From Mesorhizobium_G sp050247155 (GTDB lineage: Bacteria > Pseudomonadota > Alphaproteobacteria > Rhizobiales > Rhizobiaceae), in the NCBI GenBank assembly GCA_050247155.1, contig JBFWUS010000016.1:13232-77231 (forward strand): a DNA stretch of 64,000 bases, in the 5' to 3' direction. The notes below the pieces were generated by a model, which was given only the letters and a program-made list of their open reading frames with translations, had not been told where the DNA came from and ran no database searches. Positions 26,431-35,142 of the stretch are shown here, one piece after another (positions within the stretch are counted from its first letter, which is position 1; every line of letters begins with the position of its first letter). Both the position numbers and the translations under genes were made by a program.

Positions 26431-26760
26431 ATGCGTTATGTATTCGCCGCCTGGGCCTTTCCTATGATCATCATCTGGAGCTGGTTCTTCCTCTCTTACT
26501 ACGACATGCATTTCGGCTACATCATGCTGACGCGCGAGATGCATGACCTGGTGTTCGAGATCTATGGCGAAACGCTCGGCATCGATCCGAAACTGCTGCC
26601 GGGCATGCTGGCCAAGGCGTGCATCATCGATACCCTCATAATCGTAGCCATCTGGGCGTTCCGCCGCCGCCGCAACATCATCGCCTGGTTTCGCAGCCGT
26701 CGCGAAACGACCGGCACGGAGCGGGCCTATGCTGAAGCAGCATCCTCACGCAGCCTCTGA
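26431..26760 (+). CDS. Small membrane protein, DUF6105-like (tentative)
   Basis: A 109-aa protein with two membrane helices: an N-terminal one (MRYVFAAWAFPMIIIWSWFFLSYYD) and IIDTLIIVAIWAFRR, then a basic cytoplasmic tail. The N-terminal layout resembles rhizobial DUF6105 proteins (recalled, not searched). GGAG precedes ATG 26431. It abuts the previous membrane gene and its last 34 bp overlap the convergent ruvX. Confidence 0.65.
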   Translation: MRYVFAAWAFPMIIIWSWFFLSYYDMHFGYIMLTREMHDLVFEIYGETLGIDPKLLPGMLAKACIIDTLIIVAIWAFRRRRNIIAWFRSRRETTGTERAYAEAASSRSL

Positions 26761-27215
26761 AGGCGGTCGAGCACGCCCTGCAGGATGAAGGCTGCCGCCG
26801 CCGAATCGATCTTCTCGTCGCGTCGGCGCCGCGAAAAATCCATTTCGATCAGGCTGCGTTCGGCAGCCACTGTCGACAGGCGCTCGTCCCAGAACAGGAA
26901 GGGCAGCGCCGTCAGCCGCGCGATGTTGCGCACGAAAGCGCGGGTAGCCTGAGCGCGGGGGCCTTCCGAGCCATCCATGTTGATCGGCAGGCCGATGGCG
27001 ACGGCAGCGACATTTTCGCGCGTCAGCCCGGCAAGCAGTTTCTCGACATCTTGCGTGAACTTCTTTCGGATGATCACCGGTCGCGGATGCGCAAAGGCAA
27101 GGCTCTTGTCAGAGATCGCGACGCCGATAGTCTTTTCGCCGAGATCGAGCCCGGCCAGTGTTCCACCACCAGCCACGAGATCGGGCAGATCTTCGACCGA
27201 AATTGTCGCCGCCAT
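26727..27215 (-). CDS. ruvX: Holliday junction resolvase-like RuvX (YqgF)
   Basis: RNase H-fold nuclease of 162 aa implicated in 16S rRNA 5' maturation and Holliday-junction processing. Motifs: LAGLDLGEKTIGVAISD (first acidic strand), AVAIGLPINMDGSEGPRAQ, and FWDERLSTVAAER with the downstream DSAAAAFILQGVLD. Start 27215 has AAGGAAAG upstream. It converges with the small membrane gene (34-bp overlap) and diverges from the UPF0173 hydrolase. Confidence 0.93.
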   Translation of the reverse strand: MAATISVEDLPDLVAGGGTLAGLDLGEKTIGVAISDKSLAFAHPRPVIIRKKFTQDVEKLLAGLTRENVAAVAIGLPINMDGSEGPRAQATRAFVRNIARLTALPFLFWDERLSTVAAERSLIEMDFSRRRRDEKIDSAAAAFILQGVLDRLQRLREDAASA

Positions 27216-27280
27216 GCGCTTTCCTTTGACTTGGGCCTTGCCGCTTCTATCCTGCCGTGCACGATTTCGGGAGCAATTTC

Positions 27281-27988
27281 ATGAAACTCACCTGGTACGG
27301 CCATTCCGCGTTCCGCATCGAAGCAGGCGACGCGAAAATCCTGATCGATCCCTTTCTGGAAGGGAATCCATCTTGGGGGCGTGGCTGGGAGGGGCCGGCG
27401 GAAGGTGTGACCCATGTGCTTTTGACACATGGTCACAACGATCATTTCGGCTCGACGCTCGACATTCTGAAAAAGACTGGCGCGATGTTCGTCGGCAATG
27501 CCGAAATCTCGGATTTTGTCGCGGGCAAGGGCATTGACCAAAGCAAGATCAACTCGGGCAACCACGGCGGAACGGTCGATTGCGGCGGCTTCACGGTAAC
27601 GTTCACCAACGCGGTGCATTCGTCGGGCTACACGCAGGCCGACGGCACAGCAGTCTATCTCGGCAACCCAAACGGGCTGGTGCTGCATTTTCCGGATGAC
27701 AAGACGCTCTATCACATGGGCGATACAGATATCTTCGGCGACATGGGGCTGATCAACGAATTGCATGCGCCGCAGATCGGGCTGGTGCCGATCGGCGACC
27801 GCTACACGATGGGCGGGGCGGTCGCCGCGCTCGCCTGCCGACGCTTTTTCCAGTTCGAGACCGTCGTGCCATGTCACTACGGCACGTTTCCGATCCTCGA
27901 CCAGACGGCCGACAAGTTTGTGTCAGGGATGGAAGGCTCGCAAACCAATATGGTGACGCCGCCGATTGGCGAGGCGGTCGAGGTTTAG
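27281..27988 (+). CDS. UPF0173-type metal-dependent hydrolase (metallo-beta-lactamase fold)
   Basis: Cytoplasmic 235-aa enzyme of the UPF0173 group. It opens KLTWYGHSAFRIE and carries the MBL metal motif LLTHGHNDHFG (H-x-H-x-D-H), an acidic ligand in YHMGDTDIFGDM and the final His in VVPCHYGTFPIL. Compact members have no long lid. Start 27281 has GGGAGC 8-9 nt upstream; an ATG at 27257 would add eight residues. The substrate is unknown. Confidence 0.9.
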   Translation: MKLTWYGHSAFRIEAGDAKILIDPFLEGNPSWGRGWEGPAEGVTHVLLTHGHNDHFGSTLDILKKTGAMFVGNAEISDFVAGKGIDQSKINSGNHGGTVDCGGFTVTFTNAVHSSGYTQADGTAVYLGNPNGLVLHFPDDKTLYHMGDTDIFGDMGLINELHAPQIGLVPIGDRYTMGGAVAALACRRFFQFETVVPCHYGTFPILDQTADKFVSGMEGSQTNMVTPPIGEAVEV

Positions 27989-28042
27989 GCTGGCGTACCA
28001 GTACCCTGTCCGAAGCGGGCGCGATAAGTAGCGAGGTGGCAC

Positions 28043-28510
28043 ATGGCGAAGTCTATTGGCAGAATCTTGGTTGCGGTGGGCATTATCATGACAACTGGCT
28101 CCGCGATCGCGCAGGAAGTTATCAAGGGCGTCTATCTCGGCTCGGCTGAATTGTGCGTTCAGGCCAGGAAGGACGGGCTACAAAGCGTTGTCGAAAACAA
28201 CACAATGATCCTGACCAATCGAGGATTTGAGACGATAGAGTTCAATTGCGCCTTTCTGCAATTCGTCAAGAATCCTCGCATGCCGGCCGGATGGGTGGTG
28301 ACTTCGATGTGCGAGGAACCCGACAACGCCTATCCCGAAATATTCTCGCTGGTCGAACGCCGGGTCGGCGAACTGGATGTGGCCGCTCTGACCGAAGTGA
28401 ACAGGAGCGCGGAGCCTCAGGCCGAGGAGCCCGCGGAAGGTGGCGAAGACCTGACGGCAAGCGGCCTTACCGGCACCTATTTTCTTTGCGACGGCGTGAA
28501 CCCGCCCTGA
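28043..28510 (+). CDS. Secreted protein of unknown function
   Basis: A 155-aa protein with a signal peptide (residues 1-23, ending GSAIAQE). The mature part starts VIKGVYLGSAELC and has four Cys (AELCVQ, EFNCAF, SMCEE, FLCDG), which could form two disulfides. A Glu/Ala-rich linker (SAEPQAEEPAEGGED) precedes the last strand. GAGG lies upstream of ATG 28043. It is alone between the UPF0173 gene and gatC. No family recognised. Confidence 0.62.
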   Translation: MAKSIGRILVAVGIIMTTGSAIAQEVIKGVYLGSAELCVQARKDGLQSVVENNTMILTNRGFETIEFNCAFLQFVKNPRMPAGWVVTSMCEEPDNAYPEIFSLVERRVGELDVAALTEVNRSAEPQAEEPAEGGEDLTASGLTGTYFLCDGVNPP

Positions 28511-28591
28511 CACACCGCGATATTGCACTGCGGCAACCGGGCCGCTATAGCCGCAGACTGATTTTTAGGGCCGGCCTGCCGGAGTCTTCTC

Positions 28592-28879
28592 ATGTCCGTT
28601 GATATCACGACTGTAAAGCGCGTAGCGCGGCTTGCACGCATTGCCGTGTCTGAAGAAGATGCCGAGCGCATGACCGGCGAGCTGAACGCCATTCTGGGCT
28701 TCGTTGAGCAGTTGAACGAAGTTGATGTGTCCGGCGTCGAGCCGATGACTTCAGTTATCCCGATGACGCTGAAGGAGCGCGAGGACGTTGTGACCGACGG
28801 CAACAAGGCCGCCGACATCGTCGCCAACGCGCCGGAGACCGCCGAAAACTTCTTCCTGGTGCCGAAGGTGGTGGAGTAG
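28592..28879 (+). CDS. gatC: Asp-tRNA(Asn)/Glu-tRNA(Gln) amidotransferase subunit C
   Basis: A 95-aa belt subunit that wraps GatA and GatB. It has the family start VDITTVKRVARLARIAVSEEDA, the LNAILGFVEQLNEVDVSGVEPM region and the conserved ending NFFLVPKVVE. It is the first gene of gatC-GNAT-gatA-glsA; gatB is not in the window. Confidence 0.97.
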   Translation: MSVDITTVKRVARLARIAVSEEDAERMTGELNAILGFVEQLNEVDVSGVEPMTSVIPMTLKEREDVVTDGNKAADIVANAPETAENFFLVPKVVE

Positions 28880-28883
28880 GCGA

Positions 28884-29351
28884 ATGGATATCGCCATCGC
28901 GCCCGAAACGCCGTTGCAGGACGATGTGCGCCGGCTCGTCGCCGAGCTGAACGCGTTCCTCAAGCCGCAGACGCCGATCGCCTATCAGTTCCAGTTGACT
29001 GTCGAGCAAATGGCTGACCCGTCGCTCACCTTGTTCGTCGCGCGCGACGAAAGCGGCGAAGCAGTTGGCATGGGCGGCCTGAAGGATCATGGCGACGGCT
29101 TGGGCGAAGTGAAACGCATGTACGCAGTGCCTGCTGTGCGCGGTCAACGTGTCGGCACAAAACTCTTGCAGCGGATCGAAGGCCTGGCGCGCGACAAGCG
29201 GCTTTCTCGCATCGTGCTGGAAACCGGCGAAGCGCCGGGCTTTGCCGACGCTTATCGTGTCTATGAGCGCGGCGGCTTCAGGCGTTGCGGCGCCGTTCTC
29301 GACTATCCGGATTCCGCCTATTCGCGGTTCTACGAAAAGAAGCTTTCATGA
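28884..29351 (+). CDS. GNAT-family N-acetyltransferase
   Basis: A 155-aa acetyltransferase inserted between gatC (4 bp before) and gatA (4-nt ATGA overlap). The acetyl-CoA loop is VRGQRVGTKLLQRIEGLARD, preceded by the strand EVKRMYAVPAV and followed by IVLETGEAPGFADAYRVYERGGFRRCG. Substrate unknown. Tight spacing suggests it is co-translated with the amidotransferase, but a functional link is not shown. GGAG is upstream of ATG 28884. Confidence 0.9.
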   Translation: MDIAIAPETPLQDDVRRLVAELNAFLKPQTPIAYQFQLTVEQMADPSLTLFVARDESGEAVGMGGLKDHGDGLGEVKRMYAVPAVRGQRVGTKLLQRIEGLARDKRLSRIVLETGEAPGFADAYRVYERGGFRRCGAVLDYPDSAYSRFYEKKLS

Positions 29352-30913
29352 CAGACCTGACCAGACTGACAATTGGCGAAGCGCGCGAAAAGCTGCGGGC
29401 AAAGGACATCAATGCCGGCGAATTGACGAACGCTTATCTGGCGGCGATCGACGCGGCTAATCACCATTTCAATGCCTACATCGCCGTGACGCACGACAAG
29501 GCGCGCGAAATGGCGGCGGCGTCCGACTCGAAACTCGCGAAAGGCGAGGGCGGTGCGCTTGAAGGCATTCCGCTCGGCATCAAGGATCTGTTTGGCACCG
29601 AGGGCATCCACACCCAGGCGTGCAGCCATGTGCTGGATGGTTTCAAGCCGCGTTATGAATCGACTGTGACGTCCAATCTTTGGGCCGACGGCGCGGTGAT
29701 GTTGGGCAAGCTTAATATGGACGAGTTCGCTATGGGCTCTTCTAACGAGACGTCCTATTACGGCCCGGTGGTGAACCCGTGGCGGCGCTCGCGCCTCGAC
29801 CAGGTGGTAACGCCGGCAACGCATATGGGCGATGGTGGTTTTGTCTCGGCCGGCGGTGCGAAGACGGCGCGGACACTGGACAACCAGCAGCTTGTGCCTG
29901 GTGGCTCATCCGGTGGTTCGGCGGCGGCGGTGGCGGCGTTCCTCTGCGCCGGCGCAACGGCGACTGATACGGGCGGCTCGATCCGCCAGCCCGCGGCCTT
30001 CACCGGCACGGTCGGCATCAAGCCGACATACGGGCGCGTCTCGCGCTGGGGCATCGTTGCGTTTGCGTCCTCGCTGGATCAGGCCGGACCGATCGCGCGC
30101 GACGTGCGCGACGCCGCGATCCTGCTCAAATCCATGGCGTCAGTGGATCCGAAGGACACGACCTCGGTCGACCGCGCAGTGCCGGATTATGAAGCGGCCA
30201 TCGGCAAGTCGTTGAAGGGGCTGAAAGTCGGCATTCCGAAGGAATACCGCATGGACGGCATGCCCGACGAGATCGAGGCGTTGTGGCAGAAGGGCATCGC
30301 CTGGCTGAAGGATGCCGGAGCGGAGATCGTCGATATCTCGTTGCCGCACACGAAATACGCGTTGCCGGCCTATTACATCGTCGCGCCGGCCGAGGCATCT
30401 TCGAACCTCGCGCGCTACGACGGCGTGCGTTACGGGCTGCGCGTGCCGGGCAAGGACATCATCGACATGTATGAAAAGACCCGTGCCGCCGGCTTCGGCC
30501 ACGAGGTCAAGCGCCGCATCATGATCGGCACCTATGTGCTCTCGGCTGGTTATTACGATGCCTATTATCTCCAGGCGCAGAAGGTGCGCACGCTGATCAA
30601 GCGTGACTTCGAACGGGCCTATGCGGACGGCATCGACGTTATCCTGACGCCGGCGACGCCAAGCGCGGCGTTTGGCGTGGCCGATCAGGACATGAACGCC
30701 GATCCAGTGAAGATGTATCTGAACGACATCTTCACCGTGACGGTGAACATGGCCGGCCTGCCGGGCATCGCGGTGCCTGCCGGATTGGATGCGCAGGGCC
30801 TGCCGCTAGGGCTGCAGCTCATCGGTCGGCCGTTCGACGAGGAGACACTGTTTCAGGTCGGCTCAGTGATCGAAAAGGCAGCGGGCCGATTCGAGCCGGA
30901 GAAGTGGTGGTAA
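29348..30913 (+). CDS. gatA: Asp-tRNA(Asn)/Glu-tRNA(Gln) amidotransferase subunit A
   Basis: Amidase subunit of 521 aa that releases ammonia from glutamine for transamidation of mischarged tRNAs. The Ser-cisSer-Lys amidase core is intact: IPLGIKDLF carries the Lys, LVPGGSSGGSAAAVAAF carries the cis-Ser, and DTGGSIRQPA the nucleophile Ser. About 30 residues just before LVPGGSSGG (from RSRLDQVV to ARTLDNQQ) are extra compared with shorter GatA proteins; the frame is open, so it looks like a lineage-specific insertion. Its start overlaps the GNAT stop. Confidence 0.96.
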   Translation: MTDLTRLTIGEAREKLRAKDINAGELTNAYLAAIDAANHHFNAYIAVTHDKAREMAAASDSKLAKGEGGALEGIPLGIKDLFGTEGIHTQACSHVLDGFKPRYESTVTSNLWADGAVMLGKLNMDEFAMGSSNETSYYGPVVNPWRRSRLDQVVTPATHMGDGGFVSAGGAKTARTLDNQQLVPGGSSGGSAAAVAAFLCAGATATDTGGSIRQPAAFTGTVGIKPTYGRVSRWGIVAFASSLDQAGPIARDVRDAAILLKSMASVDPKDTTSVDRAVPDYEAAIGKSLKGLKVGIPKEYRMDGMPDEIEALWQKGIAWLKDAGAEIVDISLPHTKYALPAYYIVAPAEASSNLARYDGVRYGLRVPGKDIIDMYEKTRAAGFGHEVKRRIMIGTYVLSAGYYDAYYLQAQKVRTLIKRDFERAYADGIDVILTPATPSAAFGVADQDMNADPVKMYLNDIFTVTVNMAGLPGIAVPAGLDAQGLPLGLQLIGRPFDEETLFQVGSVIEKAAGRFEPEKWW

Positions 30914-31849
30914 GTGCCTGATCTGGCCGAGGTTCTTGCGGAACTCGCCGACGAGATGTCGGCGATCGAAGACCGCGGTGCGGTGGCGGCCTACATCCCC
31001 GAACTGAAAAAGGTCGATGCGAGAAAATTCGGTATCGCGGTCATTCTGAATGACGGCAGCGTCTTCACCGCAGGTGACGCAGCCGAGTGTTTTTCCATCC
31101 AGAGCATTTCGAAGGTGTTTTCGTTGACGCTGGCGCTTGGCCATGTCGGCGATGCACTGTGGCGACGGGTCGGCCGCGAACCCTCCGGCAACCCGTTCAA
31201 TTCGATCGTGCAGCTCGAACACGAGAACGGCATTCCGCGCAATCCGTTCATCAACGCCGGCGCAATCGTTATCGCCGACATCCTGCTGGAGGGGCACGAG
31301 CCCAAGGAAGCGATCGGCGAGGCGCTGCGTTTCATCCAGTTTCTGGCCGACGACGACACGATCACCATCGACCGCGCGGTGGCGGCATCGGAGCGTGCTA
31401 CAGGCTTTCGCAATTTCGCGCTGGCCAATTACATGCGCGCCTTCGGCAATCTGAAACATGCGCCGGAACTCACGCTAGGCGTCTATTTTCATCTGTGCGC
31501 CATCGAGATGAGCTGCGTGCAACTGGCGAAGGCCGGGCGCTTTCTCGCCCATGACGGCCGCAACCCGGATACGCCGCATTCGGTGGTGTCGCGAGAGCGG
31601 GCGCGCCGCATCAACGCGCTGATGCTCACTTGCGGCCATTATGACGGCTCCGGCGATTTCGCTTTCAGGGTGGGCATACCAGGCAAAAGCGGCGTCGGCG
31701 GCGGCATATTGGGAATTGTTCCGGGCATCGCCTCGGTCGCAGTCTGGTCGCCGGGCTTGAATGCGGTAGGCAATTCCAAGCTCGGATCACTCGCGCTGGA
31801 GAAGCTGGCGCGGCGCATGAGCTGGTCCATCTTCGCACCCCGCGCCTGA
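30914..31849 (+). CDS. glsA: Glutaminase A
   Basis: Beta-lactamase-fold glutaminase of 311 aa converting glutamine to glutamate and ammonia. The Ser-x-x-Lys dyad is S64-I-S-K67 in CFSIQSISKVFS. Other markers: GNPFNSIVQLE, NPFINAGAI and GIPGKSGVGGGILGIVPG near the end. It starts with GTG directly after the gatA stop; GGAG at 30899 is the likely ribosome site. Placement with gatCA suggests shared transcription. Confidence 0.95.
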   Translation: MPDLAEVLAELADEMSAIEDRGAVAAYIPELKKVDARKFGIAVILNDGSVFTAGDAAECFSIQSISKVFSLTLALGHVGDALWRRVGREPSGNPFNSIVQLEHENGIPRNPFINAGAIVIADILLEGHEPKEAIGEALRFIQFLADDDTITIDRAVAASERATGFRNFALANYMRAFGNLKHAPELTLGVYFHLCAIEMSCVQLAKAGRFLAHDGRNPDTPHSVVSRERARRINALMLTCGHYDGSGDFAFRVGIPGKSGVGGGILGIVPGIASVAVWSPGLNAVGNSKLGSLALEKLARRMSWSIFAPRA

Positions 31850-31873
31850 CCTCAGATTTTACTAGGTGCCCTC

Positions 31874-32659
31874 GTGTTCTTCGTTGCCGCCAAGATATTC
31901 TGGTTCTTCGCCCAGCCGCTCAATCTGGCGATCTTTCTCGGCATGGCGGCACTGCTTGCATTGGCCCTTCACCGCAGGCGCAGCAGCATTTTTCTGCTCA
32001 GCGTCGGCGTCGCGATCCTCGCCCTGTCAACCTGGACCTCCTTCGGTGCCCTGATCATGCGGCCGCTGGAGGAGCGCTATCCGAGACCGGTCGCGCTCAA
32101 CAAGGTCGACGGTGTCATCGTGCTTGGCGGTGGGTTCGAGGCGTCGGTGAATCTGGCGCGCGGTGGATATGAGCTGAGCGCGTCCGGCGACCGGTTCGTG
32201 GAGGCTGCCGTGCTGGCGCGCCGTTTCCCAGAGGCAAAAATCGTTATCACCGGCGGGCAGGGCTCCCTCGTGCTCAACGGCGAAACCGATGCCAATACGG
32301 CGCCCCGGATGCTGACGGCGCTGGGCGTCGCGCCCGAGCGTCTGATCCTTGAAGGTAAGTCAAGGGATACATACGAGAATGCAAAATTTACCAGGGAGAT
32401 GGTGAAGCCAGGGCGGGCGGAAACCTGGCTATTGGTAACCTCTGCCTTCCATATGCCGCGTTCGATGGGGCTATTTCGAAAGGCAGACTTTGAAGTGACC
32501 CCGTGGCCGGTCGACTATCGCACGACAGGCCGGGAGGGTTTTGGATTCGCCCAAGACAACCCGGTCGGTTCGCTGGAGATGACACAGCTGGCCTTGCGCG
32601 AATGGCTCGGTCTGCTGGCCTATCGGTTGTCCGGACGCACCGACGCTCTGCTGCCCTGA
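31874..32659 (+). CDS. YdcF-family (DUF218) membrane-anchored protein
   Basis: A 261-aa protein. Two N-terminal hydrophobic helices (about residues 10-60) lead to a DUF218/YdcF domain with DGVIVLGGGF, the KIVITGGQGSL strand and a LILEGKSRDTYENAKF segment, then VTSAFHMPRSMGLFRKA. Such proteins (SanA, ElyC types) act at the envelope, but the reaction is not settled. It begins with GTG 31874, 24 bp after glsA, so it may be the last gene of that operon. Confidence 0.88.
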   Translation: MFFVAAKIFWFFAQPLNLAIFLGMAALLALALHRRRSSIFLLSVGVAILALSTWTSFGALIMRPLEERYPRPVALNKVDGVIVLGGGFEASVNLARGGYELSASGDRFVEAAVLARRFPEAKIVITGGQGSLVLNGETDANTAPRMLTALGVAPERLILEGKSRDTYENAKFTREMVKPGRAETWLLVTSAFHMPRSMGLFRKADFEVTPWPVDYRTTGREGFGFAQDNPVGSLEMTQLALREWLGLLAYRLSGRTDALLP

Positions 32660-32742
32660 CCGGCCGTTCAGCCGCTGCCCCAATCCTGCCGCACGCGTTT
32701 ACGCCACGTTAGCAAATTCGTTCGAATATGATGCTGATTTTA

Positions 32743-32771
32743 TTGGCATCCTGGCGTCTGGTGCATATCGA
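32743..32771 (+). promoter_or_regulatory. Possible promoter before the 42-aa ORF
   Basis: TTGGCA and TATCGA are separated by 17 nt. The -10 element is weak, and the match is only suggestive, but it would start a short transcript through the small ORF to the terminator at 33069-33093. Confidence 0.35.
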
Positions 32772-32915
32772 CTATGCAATCACTGCCTTGTTTTTGCCTT
32801 TTCCTGGCTTGCCAAAACGGCGTAGCCGGCTTATGTGCAGTGCAACAATTATCAGCTGCCGGCGGCGGAATCGCAGGCTGAGATGCCGAGACATCGACAT
32901 GGTGCGAGTTCCAGA

Positions 32916-33044
32916 ATGAATAACAAAGTGCAGCCGTCTTGCTGGGGTTTGACGGCGAAAGCAGTAGTGGGCATTGCCTGCCTGATGCTGCTGGCCTGGC
33001 TGGCAGGCGGGACTGAAACAACAGCGGTGTTGGCTGCCGGCTGA
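32916..33044 (+). CDS. Possible small membrane protein (42 aa)
   Basis: A short frame begins MNNKVQPSCWGL and contains one hydrophobic segment (AKAVVGIACLMLLAWLAGG). An intrinsic terminator lies 25 nt after its stop, and a possible promoter lies about 150 nt upstream. That arrangement suggests a short independent transcript, either a small protein or an RNA. The ribosome site is weak; in-frame ATG 32883 is an alternative. The rest of 32660-33205 shows nothing else. Confidence 0.35.
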   Translation: MNNKVQPSCWGLTAKAVVGIACLMLLAWLAGGTETTAVLAAG

Positions 33045-33068
33045 CATTAGCTAGTAAGTTCTGACCGA

Positions 33069-33093
33069 GGGCGTGGGTGACCGCGCCCATTTT
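33069..33093 (+). terminator. Intrinsic terminator upstream of sdaA
   Basis: An 8-bp stem (33069-33076 with 33081-33088, one G-U) with a GTGA tetraloop is followed by ATTTT. It lies before the sdaA start, so it ends an upstream short transcript. Confidence 0.75.
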
Positions 33094-33205
33094 CGATTCT
33101 GGACCTTTGTGACGTCGCCGTCGGAGCATTTTACGTCGGCGCGCGCCATGGAAGTTGTTGGCCTGAAGCGCTAGATAGCAAGATCGCCAGCGCTGGGGTG
33201 CATTC

Positions 33206-34606
33206 TTGTTTCTTTCCGTTTTAGACCTGTTCAAGATCGGCATCGGCCCGTCGAGCTCCCACACCATGGGGCCTATGACAGCGGGCGCGCGTTTTCTCGA
33301 TGAGATACTGAAGGGCGACTGGCCACGGCCAGCCGGCACGAAGGTTGCGAAGCTGGGCGCGAGCCTGCACGGGTCGCTGGCTTTTACCGGCATCGGCCAC
33401 GGGACGGATCGCGCCGTCATTCTCGGATTGGCCGGCGAAACGCCCACAACAGTAGATCCGGACAAATCGGACGCCACTATCGACCAGATCACGGTGGAGA
33501 AAAAAATCAGCCCGCCCGGCCATCCGGCCTATGCCTTCGACCCGAAGGTCGATCTGGTTCTCGACAAGAAGACGTCAATGCCGGGCCATGCCAACGGCAT
33601 GCAGTTTTATGCCTATGACGCGGCTGACCGGCTGCTGCTCAAGCGTGCCTATTATTCGATTGGCGGCGGCTTCGTGGTATCCGATGAGGAGCTACAGCGC
33701 ATGAAGGCGCGCGGCCCCGAAAAGCCGAGCAAAAAGGTGCCATATCCCTTCGCCAACGCCAAGGAGATGCTGGCCATGGCTGCCAAGAGCGGCTTGTCGA
33801 TCGCCGACATGAAGCGCGCCAACGAAGAGGTCTTCCTGTCGCGCGAGGAGCTGGATGAAGGGCTCGATCGCATCTGGGCGGCTATGCGCGGCTGCATTGA
33901 TCGCGGCTTGACCCAGGAAGGCATTATGCCGGGTGGCCTCAAAGTGCGCCGCCGGGCGCGGCAGCTGCACGACAAGCTGCAGGCTGACTGGCAGCGCAAC
34001 CGGCCGAATCCGCTGCTCGCCAATGACTGGCTGTCGATCTACGCCATGGCAGTGAATGAGGAGAATGCGGCTGGCGGCCGGGTCGTCACGGCGCCGACGA
34101 ACGGAGCTGCAGGCACTCTGCCCGCCGTGCTTCGCTACTGGCTGCATTTCCATCCGGAGGCCGACGATGCCTCGATCCGTGATTTTCTGCTGGCGGCGGC
34201 GGCGGTCGGCGGCATCATCAAAACCAACGCCTCGATTTCCGGCGCGGAAGTCGGCTGCCAGGGCGAGGTCGGTTCGGCTTCGGCGATGGCTGCGGCAGGG
34301 TTGTGCGCCGTTATGGGCGGCACGCCGGAGCAGGTGGAAAACGCGGCCGAGATCGCGCTGGAGCATCATCTCGGCATGACCTGCGATCCTGTTGCCGGGC
34401 TGGTGCAGGTGCCCTGCATCGAACGCAACGCGCTGGGTGCGGTGAAGGCGGTGACGGCGGCGTCGCTGGCGATCAAGGGCGACGGCCAGCACTTTGTGCC
34501 GCTCGACGCGGCGATCGAGACCATGCGCCAGACGGGCCTCGATATGAGCGAGAAATACAAGGAAACCAGCCAGGGCGGGCTGGCGGTGAATGTCGTGGAG
34601 TGTTGA
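33206..34606 (+). CDS. sdaA: L-serine ammonia-lyase, iron-sulfur type
   Basis: Single-chain L-serine dehydratase of 466 aa converting serine to pyruvate and ammonia with a [4Fe-4S] cluster. The N-terminal beta domain opens FLSVLDLFKIGIGPSSSHTMGP; the alpha domain carries the cluster cysteines in EVGCQGEVGSA, GMTCDPVAGL and VQVPCIERN. The start is TTG at 33206, required to give the conserved FLSV start; GGGG is upstream. It is monocistronic. Confidence 0.95.
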   Translation: MFLSVLDLFKIGIGPSSSHTMGPMTAGARFLDEILKGDWPRPAGTKVAKLGASLHGSLAFTGIGHGTDRAVILGLAGETPTTVDPDKSDATIDQITVEKKISPPGHPAYAFDPKVDLVLDKKTSMPGHANGMQFYAYDAADRLLLKRAYYSIGGGFVVSDEELQRMKARGPEKPSKKVPYPFANAKEMLAMAAKSGLSIADMKRANEEVFLSREELDEGLDRIWAAMRGCIDRGLTQEGIMPGGLKVRRRARQLHDKLQADWQRNRPNPLLANDWLSIYAMAVNEENAAGGRVVTAPTNGAAGTLPAVLRYWLHFHPEADDASIRDFLLAAAAVGGIIKTNASISGAEVGCQGEVGSASAMAAAGLCAVMGGTPEQVENAAEIALEHHLGMTCDPVAGLVQVPCIERNALGAVKAVTAASLAIKGDGQHFVPLDAAIETMRQTGLDMSEKYKETSQGGLAVNVVEC

Positions 34607-34701
34607 GGCAGTGGGGCATTTACGTCGTTGGCCCAAGCGTCGGGTCTGTGCATAACGTGCCCATCCATTGACCCTGCCTGCTGCGGGGCTATTTTCGCGC
34701 C

Positions 34702-35139
34702 ATGTCTCTCAATCTGATAAAACTCTGCGTCGGCTGCGACAGCGTCGAGGATCTCGAGGAATGGATTGCCCTTCGCCTCGACGAGCGTCGGCGGGCCGGC
34801 GAACCGGTCGAGCAGTGGCACACGACGCGCATGGTGCCGACACGCATCGCCGAGCTGACCGACGGCGGCTCGCTCTATTGGGTGATCAAGGGCAGCGTGC
34901 AATGCCGGCAGCGTTTGCTGGAGATCCGGCCTTTCACCGATGGCGAGGGCATCTCGCGCTGCCATCTCGTGCTGGAGCCGATTGTGGCACGCACCGCCTG
35001 GCAGCCGCGCCGGGCGTTCCAGGGCTGGCGCTATCTGAAGGTCGAGGATGCGCCCGTCGATCTCGGAAGGCGACGGGCAGGGGAGATCGAGATGCCGCCC
35101 AAACTCAAGCGTGAGTTGGCCGATCTGGGGCTGCTCTGA
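34702..35139 (+). CDS. DUF1489 family protein
   Basis: A 145-aa soluble protein of the alphaproteobacterial DUF1489 family. Recognised by MSLNLIKLCVGCDSVEDL, the TTRMVPTRIAEL.DGGSLYWVIKG region, LEIRPFTDGEGISRCHLVL and GWRYLKVEDAPVDL. Function unknown. It converges with a small gene 3 bp away. Confidence 0.87.
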   Translation: MSLNLIKLCVGCDSVEDLEEWIALRLDERRRAGEPVEQWHTTRMVPTRIAELTDGGSLYWVIKGSVQCRQRLLEIRPFTDGEGISRCHLVLEPIVARTAWQPRRAFQGWRYLKVEDAPVDLGRRRAGEIEMPPKLKRELADLGLL

Positions 35140-35142
35140 AGG

